A stretch of DNA of 49,102 nucleotides from Salinivibrio costicola subsp. costicola ATCC 33508 = LMG 11651 (GCA_000565345.1 AQOF01000046.1:1777-50878), one strand, 5' to 3'. Shown: positions 8,417-18,132, numbered from the stretch's first letter. Notes: a model not told the origin generated them from the letters alone. Translations and numbers: made by a program.

Positions 8417-8492
8417 TGGTTGCGGGAGCTGGATTTGAACCAACGACCTTCGGGTTATGAGCCGACGAGCTACCAAACTGCTCCATCCCGCG
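8417..8492 (-). tRNA. tRNA-fMet (CAT) copy lacking one anticodon-stem base
   Basis: This copy is 76 nt instead of 77. It reads GGCTCATAACCC where the other two copies read GGGCTCATAACCC, so one G of the diagnostic three-pair anticodon stem is missing. The T arm also differs but still pairs (GTTGG/CCAGC). The missing base lies in a G run, so a sequencing undercall is possible. If real, the stem cannot form the normal 5 pairs and the gene may be inactive. Confidence 0.75.
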
Positions 8493-8521
8493 TCCGATTT
8501 TACTGTGCACCTAGAGGAACT

Positions 8522-8595
8522 TGGAGGCGCGTCCCGGAGTCGAACCGAGGTACACGGATTTGCAATCCGCTGCATAGCCACTCTGCCAACGCGCC
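8522..8595 (-). tRNA. tRNA-Cys (anticodon GCA), array 1
   Basis: The acceptor stem is GGCGCGT/ACGCGCC, the anticodon loop ATTGCAAA gives GCA, and CCA is encoded; 74 nt. It is the first gene transcribed in array 1 and differs from the array 2 copy by one base in the variable region. Confidence 0.95.
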
Positions 8596-8630
8596 TTTGT
8601 TTTGTTTCCGTCTCTGCGGTACGGGGAGGC

Positions 8631-8658
8631 ATTCTACGGATAAACGTGATCGAGTCAA
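8631..8658 (-). promoter_or_regulatory. Promoter of tRNA array 1
   Basis: On the minus strand TTGACT (8653-8658) and TAGAAT (8631-8636) are 16 bases apart, a strong sigma-70 match placed about 35 bases before tRNA-Cys. The remainder of the 272-base gap up to 8867 shows nothing else I recognise. Confidence 0.65.
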
Positions 8659-8867
8659 CACTTATTATTTAATAAAAGTTTCAGATGGCTGTTTTACAAA
8701 CAAAAGCGTCAAACTTCGACCAATCCGCTGTTATTTTCAGCATTTATTACTGCCATTCCCCTATTCGTTGCTAAAAATCTCACGCGTCTTTCCTAAAAAT
8801 TTCACGCGATCGCATGGACGAGGCGTAATGCGATAGTGACTTGTTCACCACAGGCGATCAGCTTGCT

Positions 8868-9512
8868 TTACTTAGCCTCTTCACTGTTTAACCAACGAAA
8901 CGTCAGGTTGATTCGCTCACCCAGCGGCTTTTGCGTTTTGGGCACACTATGTTGCCAGTGGGTTTGCGTCTCGCCTGCCATCACTAACAGTGAGCCATGA
9001 TCGAGTAAAAACTCACGCTTTAGCTGTCGCTTGGGGTGACGGAATAAAAACCGACGACTCGCGCCCAGACTCACCGAGGCAATGGTCGGCTGCCTCCCCA
9101 ATTCCAATTCATCGTCTCTATGCCAGCCCATGTAATCGCTACCGTCTCGATAGAGATTGAGCAAGACGGTATTGAAACGGGCGTGGGTGGCAGCTTCAAC
9201 ACGCGCTTTCAAATCCAGTAACTCTGGTGTCCAAGGGCGGGGAGATAATGTGAGTCCACTGTAGGTATAAGCATGATCACCATACCAAGCTAATAAGCGC
9301 GGCTGCATCACGGTCCGCCCAAACATCGAAATAGGAAGTTGCTGCCAAGCCGCTTGTTCGCGAAGCGATGTAAAAAACGCGTCCGCTTGATTGCTCGCTA
9401 GCCAGTTTGGGGACCAATAGACGTCAGCTTGGGGCATAGCCACACCTTGCTGCGGATCAAACGTCGTGTCGGTAAAAAAACATTGTTGCTGTGGGGGGCG
9501 TGCCATACACAA
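8868..9512 (-). CDS. AlkB-like 2-oxoglutarate/Fe(II) dioxygenase
   Basis: This protein of about 214 residues has the AlkB-like jelly-roll: LLNLYRDGSDYMGWHRDDE supplies the metal ligands His131 and Asp133, HWQHSVP supplies His188, and GERINLTFRWL carries the 2-oxoglutarate-binding Arg200. The LGASRRFLFRH strand is typical of AlkB homologues resembling human ALKBH2/3, which repair alkylated bases in DNA or RNA by oxidative demethylation. The frame begins at a TTG (9512) with GAGGTG 5-6 bases upstream; an ATG at 9506 is the other candidate. It lies 41 bases after another oxygenase gene and is probably cotranscribed. Confidence 0.85.
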   Translation of the reverse strand: MCMARPPQQQCFFTDTTFDPQQGVAMPQADVYWSPNWLASNQADAFFTSLREQAAWQQLPISMFGRTVMQPRLLAWYGDHAYTYSGLTLSPRPWTPELLDLKARVEAATHARFNTVLLNLYRDGSDYMGWHRDDELELGRQPTIASVSLGASRRFLFRHPKRQLKREFLLDHGSLLVMAGETQTHWQHSVPKTQKPLGERINLTFRWLNSEEAK

Positions 9513-9553
9513 TTGTCACCTCGGTTCTCATATGGCATTCAGTATGGCTGTGG

Positions 9554-10162
9554 TTAACGAATTGGATCAACACGTCGGCCACTCATGCCATTTAACCGAT
9601 ACCAACCCGCAATACTAAACCGTTGCCTTTTGGCCGGGAGCACTTCATGGGGAAACGCTTCGGATAAAAAAGTGACCAGCCGTCCCGCTTTGGGCCACAG
9701 CGTTTGGCGATGCGACCCATCAGGGTTGTAAATCACGATTTCACCACCGTCTTGCTCAGACCAATCGTGGTTTAGATAGAGGACCGTCGTGACTTTACGA
9801 TTTGATCGTCCCTCAAACGCATCATAATGTTTGGCATAAAAATCACCGGGATTGTACTTAGCAAAATGCGCCTCGTACTCAAACAACCCCAAGAATAAAT
9901 GCCGATTGAAGGCGTACTGCAAATTCGCCATTTTATCCAAAAGCGTATCGATAGCGGGCGCCGTATCACGTTCTAACCAATAGATTTTGTCGCGACGAAT
10001 TTGGGTATTGGTATGCTGTTTACGCTCTCGGCCGATTGCCGCTTGATTCCACTGAGCGGGTAAGCATGCCTGCAAATCGCTAACCGCTTGCGCCGATAAA
10101 AAATCGTCACAAACACTAAGGCCATGAGTCGCAATATCATCGATGATGGTCAGTTCGTTCAA
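9554..10162 (-). CDS. 2-oxoglutarate/Fe(II) oxygenase, prolyl-hydroxylase type
   Basis: This 202-residue protein shows the facial triad of the prolyl 4-hydroxylase superfamily: KHYDAFEG gives His112 and Asp114, FPHEVLP gives His172, and RFSIAGWYR gives the 2-oxoglutarate-binding Arg181. TTVLYLNHDW...GGEIVIYNPDG between them is the double-stranded helix core. The substrate is not evident. The start appears to be TTG at 10162 with GGAG 8 bases upstream; no ATG lies near the N-terminus. It is followed by the AlkB-like gene in the same direction. The 295-base gap to the next gene on the right holds divergent promoters at most. Confidence 0.8.
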   Translation of the reverse strand: MNELTIIDDIATHGLSVCDDFLSAQAVSDLQACLPAQWNQAAIGRERKQHTNTQIRRDKIYWLERDTAPAIDTLLDKMANLQYAFNRHLFLGLFEYEAHFAKYNPGDFYAKHYDAFEGRSNRKVTTVLYLNHDWSEQDGGEIVIYNPDGSHRQTLWPKAGRLVTFLSEAFPHEVLPAKRQRFSIAGWYRLNGMSGRRVDPIR

Positions 10163-10457
10163 ATACTTATCTCCGCCGCCAATTAGAACGGTTACCTTAC
10201 TGCCTTTTGACTGGGGGGCAACCTATTTTCTTTATCGTGACGATAAGGACTATTTATCGAACCGTCTGTGTCATCACCCATATCACTCACCTTGTATTCG
10301 GCGCGAGTTTAGGGGGCGAGCACGGCATTATGCTACTGTTTAGCGGAACCTTTAAAAAGGCCGAGATTGACCAAGAAAAGGCTTTTATACAGAGTCTGGG
10401 TGCAATATTATGCGCTCGACGTGTACTCGGCCAGTTAGCCATTGAAGGACCATGATA

Positions 10458-11500
10458 ATGAAGAAAATCACTCACGGAATCACCGCAACAGCACTTGCAC
10501 TCACGACGGTATTCGCAAGCGGCGTCCATGCCGAAGATAAGGTGCTCAATCTTTATAATTGGGCAGAGTATATGCCCATGGATGTCATTGAAGCGTTTGA
10601 AGAAAAATACCAGGTTGATGTGAACTACTCGACATTCGAGAGTAACGAATCCATGTATGCCAAGCTTAAGCTGCTAAACAGTGAAGGCTATGATCTGGCG
10701 TTTGCCTCAACCTATTTTATTGAGCGTATGATCAACGAGGATATGCTCGCTAAAATTGATAAAAGCCAGATTGGTCATTTTGACCAGTTACGCCCAGGCT
10801 TGCTCGGCCAATCATTTGATCCAAAGAATGACTACTCGCTTCCTTATGTTTTTGGTGTCACGGGTATTAGCTATCACAGCGATTACATCGACGGTAGCAA
10901 AGTGACAAAATGGGCAGATTTATGGCGCGACGATTTTCGTGGCCAAGTCATGCTGCTGAATGATGTGCGTGACGTGTTTGGGATGGCGTTAAAAGCCAGG
11001 GCCATAGCATTAACAGCACCGATGAAGCGGAAATTAAGCAAGCCTATCAGTCCCTACGCGATCTGCGTGATAACGTGGTGGTTTATAACTCCGATGCGCC
11101 ACACGTCCCGTTTATTACAGGCGAAGTCAATATTGGTCAGCAATGGAATGGCAATGCCCATATGGCTCAACAAGAGATCGATGGGATTGAGTTTGTCTAT
11201 CCGCAAGAGGGCGCGATATTATGGATGGATAATTTTATTATCCCGAAAAACGCTGAGCACAAAACCTTGGCGCACCAGTTTATTGACTTTATGTATCAGC
11301 CTGAAAACCAAGCAAAATTAGTCGAAGAGTTTGGCTACCCCGCCCCCAACACTGGCGCCGCGGAGTATTTAGATGCCGACCTACGAGAAAACAAAACGAT
11401 TTTCCCGTCTGATGAAGCCGTCAATAACGGTGAATTTACTGATGATGTTGGTGAAGCGGTGACGATCTACCAAAAATACTGGCAAATGCTGAAAAGCTAA
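10458..11500 (+). CDS. potD: PotD-like polyamine-binding protein (apparent frameshift near 10997)
   Basis: The product is a periplasmic substrate-binding protein of the spermidine/putrescine ABC transporter family. A signal peptide (MKKITHGITATALALTTVFASGVHA) precedes the mature start EDKVLNLYNWAEYMP, a PotD/PotF hallmark. GYDLAFASTYFIERM, WRDDFRGQVMLLNDVRDVFGMALKA and, in the second frame, NIGQQWNGNAHMAQQ and GYPAPNTGAAEYL complete the fold. The reading frame breaks near 10997: restoring one C (GCCCAGGGC) joins AQGHSINSTDEAEIKQAYQ seamlessly to 11500. The ATG at 10458 has GAAGGA 8 bases upstream. No permease or ATPase gene is adjacent. The break is likely a homopolymer error. Confidence 0.8.
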
Positions 11501-11530
11501 ACAGTGACGCTTTTCGAGCTTACGCCAACC

Positions 11531-11556
11531 GTAGGCCCTCGCTGATAGAGGGCCTT
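11531..11556 (+). terminator. Terminator after the potD-like gene
   Basis: The stem AGGCCCTC/GAGGGCCT (11533-11540, 11548-11555) with a 7-base loop is followed by a short T tract. It separates the binding-protein gene from ltaE. Confidence 0.55.
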
Positions 11557-11577
11557 TGATGATAAGGATGTTGCCTG

Positions 11578-12586
11578 ATGATTGATTTTCGTTCTGACAC
11601 AGTGACTCAGCCTGACGAGGCGATGCGAACGGCGATGGCGAATGCCCCCGTCGGCGACGACGTGTATCGCGATGATCCTAGCGTCAATACACTAGAACAG
11701 TGGGCCGCTTCACGTCATGGCTTTGACGCTGCCCTTTTTACGGCCTCTGGAACCCAGGCCAACCTACTGGCCTAATGGCCCATTGTGAGCGTGGTGATGA
11801 ATATTTATGTGGTCAACAGGCCCATAATTATAAGTATGAAGCCGGAGCGCTGCCGTATTAGGCTCGATTCAGCCCCAACCGATAGACAATGCCCCAGATG
11901 GCAGCCTTCCCTTTGATAAGCTCGCAGCTGCAATCAAGCCAAACGATTTCCATTTTGCGCGAACGAAACTCTTAAGCTTAGAAAATACCATCGGCGGTAA
12001 AGTTTTACCTTTATCCTACCTGGCCGAGGCGCGCATTTTTTGTGATCACCATAAGCTGCAATTACACCTTGATGGCGCGCGCGTTTACAATGCGGCAGTC
12101 GCGTTAGGCGTCGATATCACCGCCATCAGTTGTCACTTTGATTCAATGACCATTTGTTTATCCAAAGGACTTGGCGCCCCCGTTGGCTCTCTTCTTCTTG
12201 GTTCTCAAGCCTTTATCAATAAAGCAAGGCGTATACGGAAAATGCTTGGTGGGGGGATGCGCCAAGCGGGAATTTTAGCGGTTGCCGGTCAGAAAGCACT
12301 CAATGAAAATGTTGACCGCCTGGCTCAAGATCATGCCAATGCGCAGTACTTAGCGAGTGAATTGCATCAACTTGACGGCTTTTCAACTGACGCTTATCAG
12401 GTCCAAACCAATATCGTCTATGTCGATATCGCCGATACGATCGAGCGTACACGGCTTCAAATGCGGCTGATTGAGAAGGATATTCGTGTCACATTCAGTG
12501 GTCATCCCGCTCGTTTGGTGACCCATAAAGACATCAGCCGTGAGGATATCAATACCCTTATTCGTGCGATAGCCGACTCTCTTTAG
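11578..12586 (+). CDS. ltaE: Low-specificity L-threonine aldolase (two apparent frameshifts)
   Basis: This PLP enzyme splits L-threonine or allo-threonine into glycine and acetaldehyde. The N-terminus [40 protein letters not shown] is typical, [11 protein letters not shown] carries the PLP-binding Asp, and [12 protein letters not shown] holds the Schiff-base Lys. The frame breaks near 11773 (GCCTAATGG; restoring TT gives [13 protein letters not shown]) and again near 11847 (GGAGCGC; restoring GG gives [15 protein letters not shown]). With both repaired the protein is about 336 residues, normal for the family. Two independent one-base losses in base runs fit the sequencing-error pattern elsewhere in the window, but real inactivation is not excluded. 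Confidence 0.8.
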
Positions 12587-12636
12587 CCGCTATCATCGAA
12601 GCGCTGACTTTCTTCCTTCGCAATAAAATCGATAAA

Positions 12637-12662
12637 AAGCGGGCACATTAGCCCGTTTTTTG
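12637..12662 (+). terminator. Terminator after ltaE
   Basis: A short CGGGC/GCCCG stem with loop ACATTA is followed by seven T residues, 50 bases past the ltaE stop. The rest of 12587-12791 appears to be the promoter region of the next gene. Confidence 0.7.
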
Positions 12663-12791
12663 TTTATAAAATAACCAGCCGATGTAAAACTGTGACCCTA
12701 TCATCGCTTTCTCCACCAAAGTCACTAAAACAATCACTTACAGTCGCTACACTAAAATCAGTAACGATTAAACGCCAATACGGGGACAGCC

Positions 12792-15166
12792 ATGGCTCTC
12801 ACTCAGCTCACCAGCGATCGCTTGTATCGTGAATCTAGCTTGAAACACAGCGACATTACGTCAACCAAGCATCTTGCGCCACTTGACGAAATTGTCGGTC
12901 AAGATCGTGCTCGCCACGCCGTTGAATTCGCGATGTCAATTAAAGAGAAAGGTTACAACATTTACGCCATCGGTCAGAACGGACTCGGTAAACGCACCAT
13001 GATGATGCGCTACCTTAACCAGCACTGGCAGACTGATTCACCCGTTTATGATTGGTGCTATGTTGCGAATTTCCAAGAAGCACGTTCACCACAAGTCCTA
13101 AAACTCCCCGCGGGAAAAGGTAGTGAATTAAAAAAGCATATTGAACAGCTCATGGGTAAGCTCGCCAATGCCCTGCCAATGGCGTTTGATAATGAAATGT
13201 ACTACCAACGTGCGGAAACCTTAAAAAATCAACTCACTGAGCGGCAACAAACGATTCTGCAAGGCTTAAGTGAAACCGCAGAAAAAAACAGTGTTAGTCT
13301 TTCTATCACGCCACAAGGGGATTATCAGTTCGTTGCCCTTAACGGTGAGGAGCCACATACCGAAGACACCTTTGATGCTTTATCACAAGATGAACAGATG
13401 CCTTCGGCAAAGTGATTGATAAGCTTGAGACTGAGTTACGCGGCGTTGTTCGCCAACTGGGTGAATGGGAGTCAGAATACGCAGACAAGCAAAAAGCGCT
13501 TGATGAAGACATTGGCCAAGAAGTGATTGCCACCCATATCGCGCCACTGAAAAAGACGTTCGCAGATCTGCCCGAGATCATCACTTTTCTCGAGGCAATG
13601 CAGGCCGACATGCTCGAACACCTTGATATTTTTTTAGAAGACAGCGAAGAGCAAGCGGCACTCGCCTACGCGGCGTTAGATAAAAAGCTCCCTCGCCGTT
13701 ATCAAGTCAATGTATTAGTTAGCCAACACGACGCGCAAGCCCCCATCGTGGTCGAAGACAGCCCCAGCTATCACAATTTATTTGGCTATGTTGAAAACGC
13801 CACCTTTAAAGGCACGGTCTTCACTGACTTTTCTCTCATTCGCGCCGGCAGTTTCCATCGCGCCAATGGCGGTGTGTTGATGATGGATGCCATCAAAGTG
13901 CTCGAAAAACCTTACGTATGGGAAGGCATTAAACGTGCCTTGAGCAGTCGTCAGCTCAGCGTCAGTGCGCTAGAGCGAGAGGTAACCCTCAGCGGAACCG
14001 TGTCACTCGATCCAGCCCCCATTCCACTTGATCTCAAAATTGTTTTATTTGGCGATTATCAAACGTATCAGCTTTTACAACGCTACGATGCAGAATTCAG
14101 TGAGCTGTTCCGGGTCACAGCAGATTTTGAAGATGACATGCCGCGTACAGAGAGTACTGAGCACCAATACGCCAAATTTATTTCCAGCATTATCCATGAT
14201 GGCAACCTGTTGCACTGTAGCCGCAGTGCTATCGCTCGTATTATCGAGCACAGTGCACGACAAGCTGAGGATCAAAACCGTTTGTCGCTTCATTCAGCTG
14301 ACATCGCTAACTTATTGCGCGAGTCCAATTACTGGGCCACGCAAGCAAAAGCGAATACCGTTGGCGCGCTGCATGTTGAAAAAGCCCTTGCCAGTCGAAA
14401 CATGCGGGTAAGCCGCTTACGAGACAGCATGATGCAGAATGTAGAAAACGGGGTAACGTTGATCAACACCCAGGGAACGGCTCTCGGCCAGATTAACGGC
14501 CTGTCAGTGCTCAGCACCTCTGACTACAGCTTTGGTTTACCCAATCGTATTACCGCGACCACCGCGTTTGGCGAAGGTGAAGTACTCGATATAGAGCGTA
14601 GCGTAAAACTAGGCGGGCGTATTCACTCAAAAGGGGTAATGATTTTATCCGCGTATCTTGCCACGCTTTTGGGTAAAACCGATAAGATCCCGCTTAAAAC
14701 GCATCTGACCTTTGAACAATCGTATGGCGGCGTCGACGGTGATAGCGCCTCCATGGCGGAATTTTGTGCGATTTTCTCGGCAATGACTGAGGTGCCACTG
14801 CGCCAGGATATCGCCATCACAGGATCCATGAACCAATTTGGCGAAGCACAACCGATTGGCGGTGTGAATGAAAAAATCGAAGGCTTCTTTGACGTCTGCA
14901 CACTCAAAGGGCCAAACCACCAGCAAGGGGTAATTATTCCTGCCGCCAATATTCAGAATCTGATGTTGCGTAAAGATGTGGTACTGGCGGTTGAAAAAGG
15001 CGAATTTCATATTTATGCCGTTTCGCATGTCAGTGAAGCACTCTCGCTTTTATCAGGAGAGAAAGCGGGCTTCGGCCCCGAGGGTAAAGCCCCCAACGGA
15101 CTATTGACCATCGCGATGGATAAACTGAACAATCAACGCGATGCACATCGTACTTCCGCAAGTTAA
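12792..15166 (+). CDS. Lon-family ATP-dependent protease, LonH/YcbZ type (apparent frameshift near 13397)
   Basis: This gene encodes about 790 residues of a Lon-family protease of the AAA_32/LonB-like group. The N-terminal part has a P-loop-like GQNGLGKRTMM (about residues 63-73). The middle contains LFGYVENATFKGTVFTDFSLIRAGSFHRANGGVLMMDA, the Walker B/sensor region. The C-terminal protease domain has the catalytic Ser in GGVDGDSASMAEF and Lys in IGGVNEKIEGFF. The two halves join if one G is restored near 13397, giving DEQDAFGKVIDKLETELRG. The start ATG follows GGGGACAGCC, a modest ribosome site. A terminator follows directly. The substrate range is unknown; E. coli YcbZ is the best-known relative. 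Confidence 0.85.
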
Positions 15167-15170
15167 AGAC

Positions 15171-15196
15171 AGCGGCCAACACTGGCCGCTTTTTTC
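15171..15196 (+). terminator. Terminator after the Lon-like gene
   Basis: An 8-bp stem AGCGGCCA/TGGCCGCT with loop ACAC (15171-15190) is followed by six T residues. Confidence 0.85.
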
Positions 15197-15265
15197 TTCT
15201 TAGTTCACATCAGGATCGTCACTTCTCATTGTGGCAGCAATCACGTTATTGACTTTCACCATAGC

Positions 15266-15279
15266 TTGATCCGACGCAA
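15266..15279 (+). promoter_or_regulatory. Candidate FNR site of feoABC
   Basis: TTGATCCGACGCAA matches the FNR consensus TTGAT-N4-ATCAA with two mismatches in the right half. Its centre lies 41.5 bases before the start predicted from the TAATAT box at 15302-15307, the exact class II FNR spacing. Confidence 0.5.
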
Positions 15280-15301
15280 AAAAAATAGCGACCTTTGCGC
15301 G

Positions 15302-15325
15302 TAATATGCAATGAAAACCATTCTT
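15302..15325 (+). promoter_or_regulatory. feoA -10 box and overlapping candidate Fur box
   Basis: TAATAT (15302-15307) is a good -10 element. The 19-mer at 15307-15325 (TGCAATGAAAACCATTCTT) matches 12 of 19 positions of the classical Fur box and would cover the transcription start near 15314, so iron-loaded Fur could block initiation. This pairing of FNR activation and Fur repression is established for feo operons of enterobacteria. Confidence 0.45.
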
Positions 15326-15341
15326 ATTTGGATCTCGCACT

Positions 15342-15569
15342 ATGAAACTGTCAACGCTTGGTCGCGGTCAGTCCGCACGTATTACCAGTGTCCATCATGT
15401 GCCCGCTGTTATCCGTCACCGCCTTGCTGTTATGGGGTTAATCCCGGGCACCGCGGTGGAGCTGGTTCGGCGAGCACCGCTTGGAGACCCATTACAAATC
15501 CGGCTCGATAACGAACAACTCGTCGTTCGTCGTGACGTTGCCAAATTGATCGATGTGGAGACACTGTGA
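15342..15569 (+). CDS. feoA: Ferrous iron transport protein A
   Basis: The 75-residue product is a small SH3-like cytosolic partner of FeoB. MKLSTLGRGQSARITSVH, VIRHRLAVMGLIPGTAVELVRRAPLGDPLQIRL and LVVRRDVAKLI cover the whole FeoA domain. It is the first gene of feoABC; its stop overlaps the feoB ATG by one base, so translation is probably coupled. Confidence 0.93.
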   Translation: MKLSTLGRGQSARITSVHHVPAVIRHRLAVMGLIPGTAVELVRRAPLGDPLQIRLDNEQLVVRRDVAKLIDVETL

Positions 15570-17911
15570 TGAAAAAAAAACGCATTCTTCTTGCCGGTAA
15601 CCCAAACTGCGGCAAAACAACCTTGTTTAACGCATTGACCGGCTCTCGACAAAAAGTCGGCAACTGGGCTGGCGTCACGGTTGATAAGAAAGTCGGCCAG
15701 CTCACGTTCAATCAAACAGCGAACGACAATACAGAGTGTGAAATTACCGATTTACCCGGTTTATACGCGCTAAACGCTGGCTTTGACGCGAGTTTAGATG
15801 AGCAAATCGCCACCTTTTCGATTGATAGCCGTGACAGTGACGTCATCATCAACGTACTGGATGCCAACAGCTTGGAGCGCGGGCTGTACTTAACGCTGCA
15901 GTTGCGCGAGCGCGGTGTGCCTATGGTGGTGTTGATCAATAAAATGGATCTGCTCGATCGGAACGGACAACAACTGGATATCGCTAAACTGCAAGAGTGG
16001 TTAGGCTGTCCTGTCCTTACCGTCACCGCATGCCAAGCCGACAGCGTCGCGACGTTTCGCCACCAACTGTCCCATATTGTGAGCGATATCCCTCAGTGCG
16101 ACGCCATGCAACTGAACTATGGTGAGCACATCGAAGCTTGGATACAAGCCCATCTTGGCGCCAGCTTTATTGGTACCGCAACCGCACAAGTGAATCAACG
16201 CGCCCATTTGCTTGAGTGCCTAGAGCGAGATCGTTTGCCCGATGGCAATGATACGTCCCTACAAGCGTCATTTTCCCAGGCTTGCCAATCGCTGGCCGGA
16301 CAAGATACCGACATTCTTATCGCCGATACACGCTACAGCTATATTCGCGATCTGGTACATGACACACGACGCGAGCACCGCCATTTAAGCCGCAATAAAA
16401 CCGAAAAACTCGACAAGGTGATCCTCAATCCTTTTTTATCGCTGCCTATTTTGCTTGCCGTACTCTATGCCATGTTCGTATTTGCCATCAATATTGGCGG
16501 CGCCTTTATCGACTTTTTTGATATCGCCGTTGGCGCTGTTTTAGTGGATGGCACCCATCAACTATTAGATGGCATATTGCCCGAAGCGATAGTGACACTC
16601 GTTGCAGATGGTGTGGGTGGTGGTATTCAAACCGTGGCGACCTTTATCCCGGTGATTGCTGGGCTGTATCTTTTTCTCACCGTTCTAGAAAGCACCGGTT
16701 ACATGGCGCGCGCCGCCTTTTTGCTCGATGGTTTGATGCAAAAAATTGGCTTACCGGGTAAAGCATTTGTCCCCCTGATCCTCGGCTTTGGCTGCACAGT
16801 GCCTGCCGTCATGGCAACGCGCACTCTTGAGCAAATTCATGAGCGCAAAACCGCCGCAGCAATGGCCACCTTTATGTCCTGTGGTGCACGGCTCCCCGTT
16901 TACGCCTTGTTTGCCGCAGCGTTCTTCCCGCAAAACGGACAAAACCTGGTATTTGCGCTCTACTTACTCGGGATTGCAGCGGCCGTGCTCACTGGTTTGA
17001 TTTTGCGCCACACCCTTTATCCGGGCCAGAGTGAAAGTCTGTTAATGACACTGCCGGACTACGAGCTCCCTCGTATGCGCCACGTGTTGAGTCATACCTG
17101 GCAAAAGCTGCGCCGTTTCGTATTGGGGGCAGGTAAAACCATCGTCATTGTGGTAACCCTCTTAACTTTCTTTAACTCTCTCGGTACCGATGGCAGCTTT
17201 GGCCATGAAGATAGCGAGACCTCCGTGTTATCGAAAGCGGCTCAAGTTGTCACCCCTGCTCTCTCACCCATTGGTATCGAAGAAGATAATTGGCCAGCCA
17301 CTGTCGGCCTAGTGACCGGACTATTCGCCAAAGAAGCAGTGGTTGGTACCTTAAATAACCTCTATGCCCCAACCAATGCAGAACAAGACGAAGGCTCGAT
17401 CAGTGATGCGCTTGTTGACGCCGTTCAAAGCATTCCCGAAAACTTATTTGGCATTGATTACAGCGATCCATTCGCGATGAGCGTGGGAGAGATAGAAAAC
17501 ACCGAAGCCGCTGCGCAAGAGCAAGCAGTGAGTATGGCAACGTTTGATAATTTACACCGCCAATTCACGACGACGGCCAGTGTTATGGCTTATCTGATAG
17601 TGATCCTACTGTATACCCCCTGTGTTGCCGCGATGGGAGCTTATACCCGTGAGTTTGGCCGTCGATTTGCGCTATTTATCGCGGGATGGTCAATGCTCTT
17701 AGCTGTCAGTGGTGCCACCCTGTGCTTTCAAGTCAGTCAAATCGGCGTGGCGACCACTCAGGCGACAGTTTATATTGTCAGCCTTTCTGCCCTACTGATT
17801 ACCGTGATCGGCGTAATGCGTTATGTTGGTCGCCATCCTCATTGGTTTAAGGAGACCTATTATGATCCTGCAAAAGCTCAAAGCCAGTGTCACTCAGGCG
17901 GGTGTCATTAG
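15569..17911 (+). CDS. feoB: Ferrous iron transporter FeoB
   Basis: This inner-membrane Fe(II) importer has about 780 residues. The N-terminal GTPase shows G1 GNPNCGKT (residues 10-17), G3 DLPG (61-64) and G4 NKMD (124-127). After the helical GDI region come the Gate/Nucleoside-recognition membrane segments (VATFIPVIAGLYLFLTVLESTGYMARAAFL, GFGCTVPAVMATRT, GLFAKEAVVGTLNNLY). The C-terminus ends in a Cys/His-rich tail (QCHSGGCH). The ATG at 15569 overlaps the feoA stop; a GTG one codon earlier is also in frame. The reading frame is intact, in contrast to many neighbours. Confidence 0.95.
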   Translation: MKKKRILLAGNPNCGKTTLFNALTGSRQKVGNWAGVTVDKKVGQLTFNQTANDNTECEITDLPGLYALNAGFDASLDEQIATFSIDSRDSDVIINVLDANSLERGLYLTLQLRERGVPMVVLINKMDLLDRNGQQLDIAKLQEWLGCPVLTVTACQADSVATFRHQLSHIVSDIPQCDAMQLNYGEHIEAWIQAHLGASFIGTATAQVNQRAHLLECLERDRLPDGNDTSLQASFSQACQSLAGQDTDILIADTRYSYIRDLVHDTRREHRHLSRNKTEKLDKVILNPFLSLPILLAVLYAMFVFAINIGGAFIDFFDIAVGAVLVDGTHQLLDGILPEAIVTLVADGVGGGIQTVATFIPVIAGLYLFLTVLESTGYMARAAFLLDGLMQKIGLPGKAFVPLILGFGCTVPAVMATRTLEQIHERKTAAAMATFMSCGARLPVYALFAAAFFPQNGQNLVFALYLLGIAAAVLTGLILRHTLYPGQSESLLMTLPDYELPRMRHVLSHTWQKLRRFVLGAGKTIVIVVTLLTFFNSLGTDGSFGHEDSETSVLSKAAQVVTPALSPIGIEEDNWPATVGLVTGLFAKEAVVGTLNNLYAPTNAEQDEGSISDALVDAVQSIPENLFGIDYSDPFAMSVGEIENTEAAAQEQAVSMATFDNLHRQFTTTASVMAYLIVILLYTPCVAAMGAYTREFGRRFALFIAGWSMLLAVSGATLCFQVSQIGVATTQATVYIVSLSALLITVIGVMRYVGRHPHWFKETYYDPAKAQSQCHSGGCH

Positions 17912-18083
17912 TCGAGAAGCGCTTGCAAAAGAGTATGGCCTCAGTCCCGACGGTATTGAGGCCATGATGGAGACTTGGATCAGGCGGGGCACGATCATCC
18001 GCCAATGTACTTGTCACAATCAGCAAGAGGTTCAATACCGTTTAGCGCATCATAACGAAATACAATGCTTGAGTATGGTATAG
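17862..18083 (+). CDS. feoC: FeoC-like regulator
   Basis: The 73-residue product has a winged-helix profile (MILQKLKASVTQAGVISREALAKEYGLSPDGIEAMMETWIRRGTI) and two Cys in RQCTCHN, fewer than the four-Cys FeoC of enterobacteria but common in vibrios. FeoC protects or modulates FeoB. It starts at 17862 behind a strong AAGGAG and overlaps the feoB 3' end by 50 bases in another frame. It is the last gene before a strong terminator. Confidence 0.87.
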   Translation: MILQKLKASVTQAGVISREALAKEYGLSPDGIEAMMETWIRRGTIIRQCTCHNQQEVQYRLAHHNEIQCLSMV

Positions 18084-18095
18084 CGAGACATACAA

Positions 18096-18125
18096 AAACG
18101 GCGACCATTAAGGTCGCCGTTTTAC
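18096..18125. terminator. Bidirectional terminator between feoC and tRNA array 2
   Basis: The stem AACGGCGACC/GGTCGCCGTT with loop ATTAA has A and T tracts at the two sides, so it can end both feoABC on the plus strand and the tRNA array arriving on the minus strand. The same stem sequence is used at 5688-5710. Confidence 0.85.
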
Positions 18126-18132
18126 TTTGTAA

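Noticed and set aside
10207-10455. Possible 82-residue gene before potD
   Set aside because: No recognisable motif, poor ribosome site, and it occupies the promoter region of the PotD-like gene.
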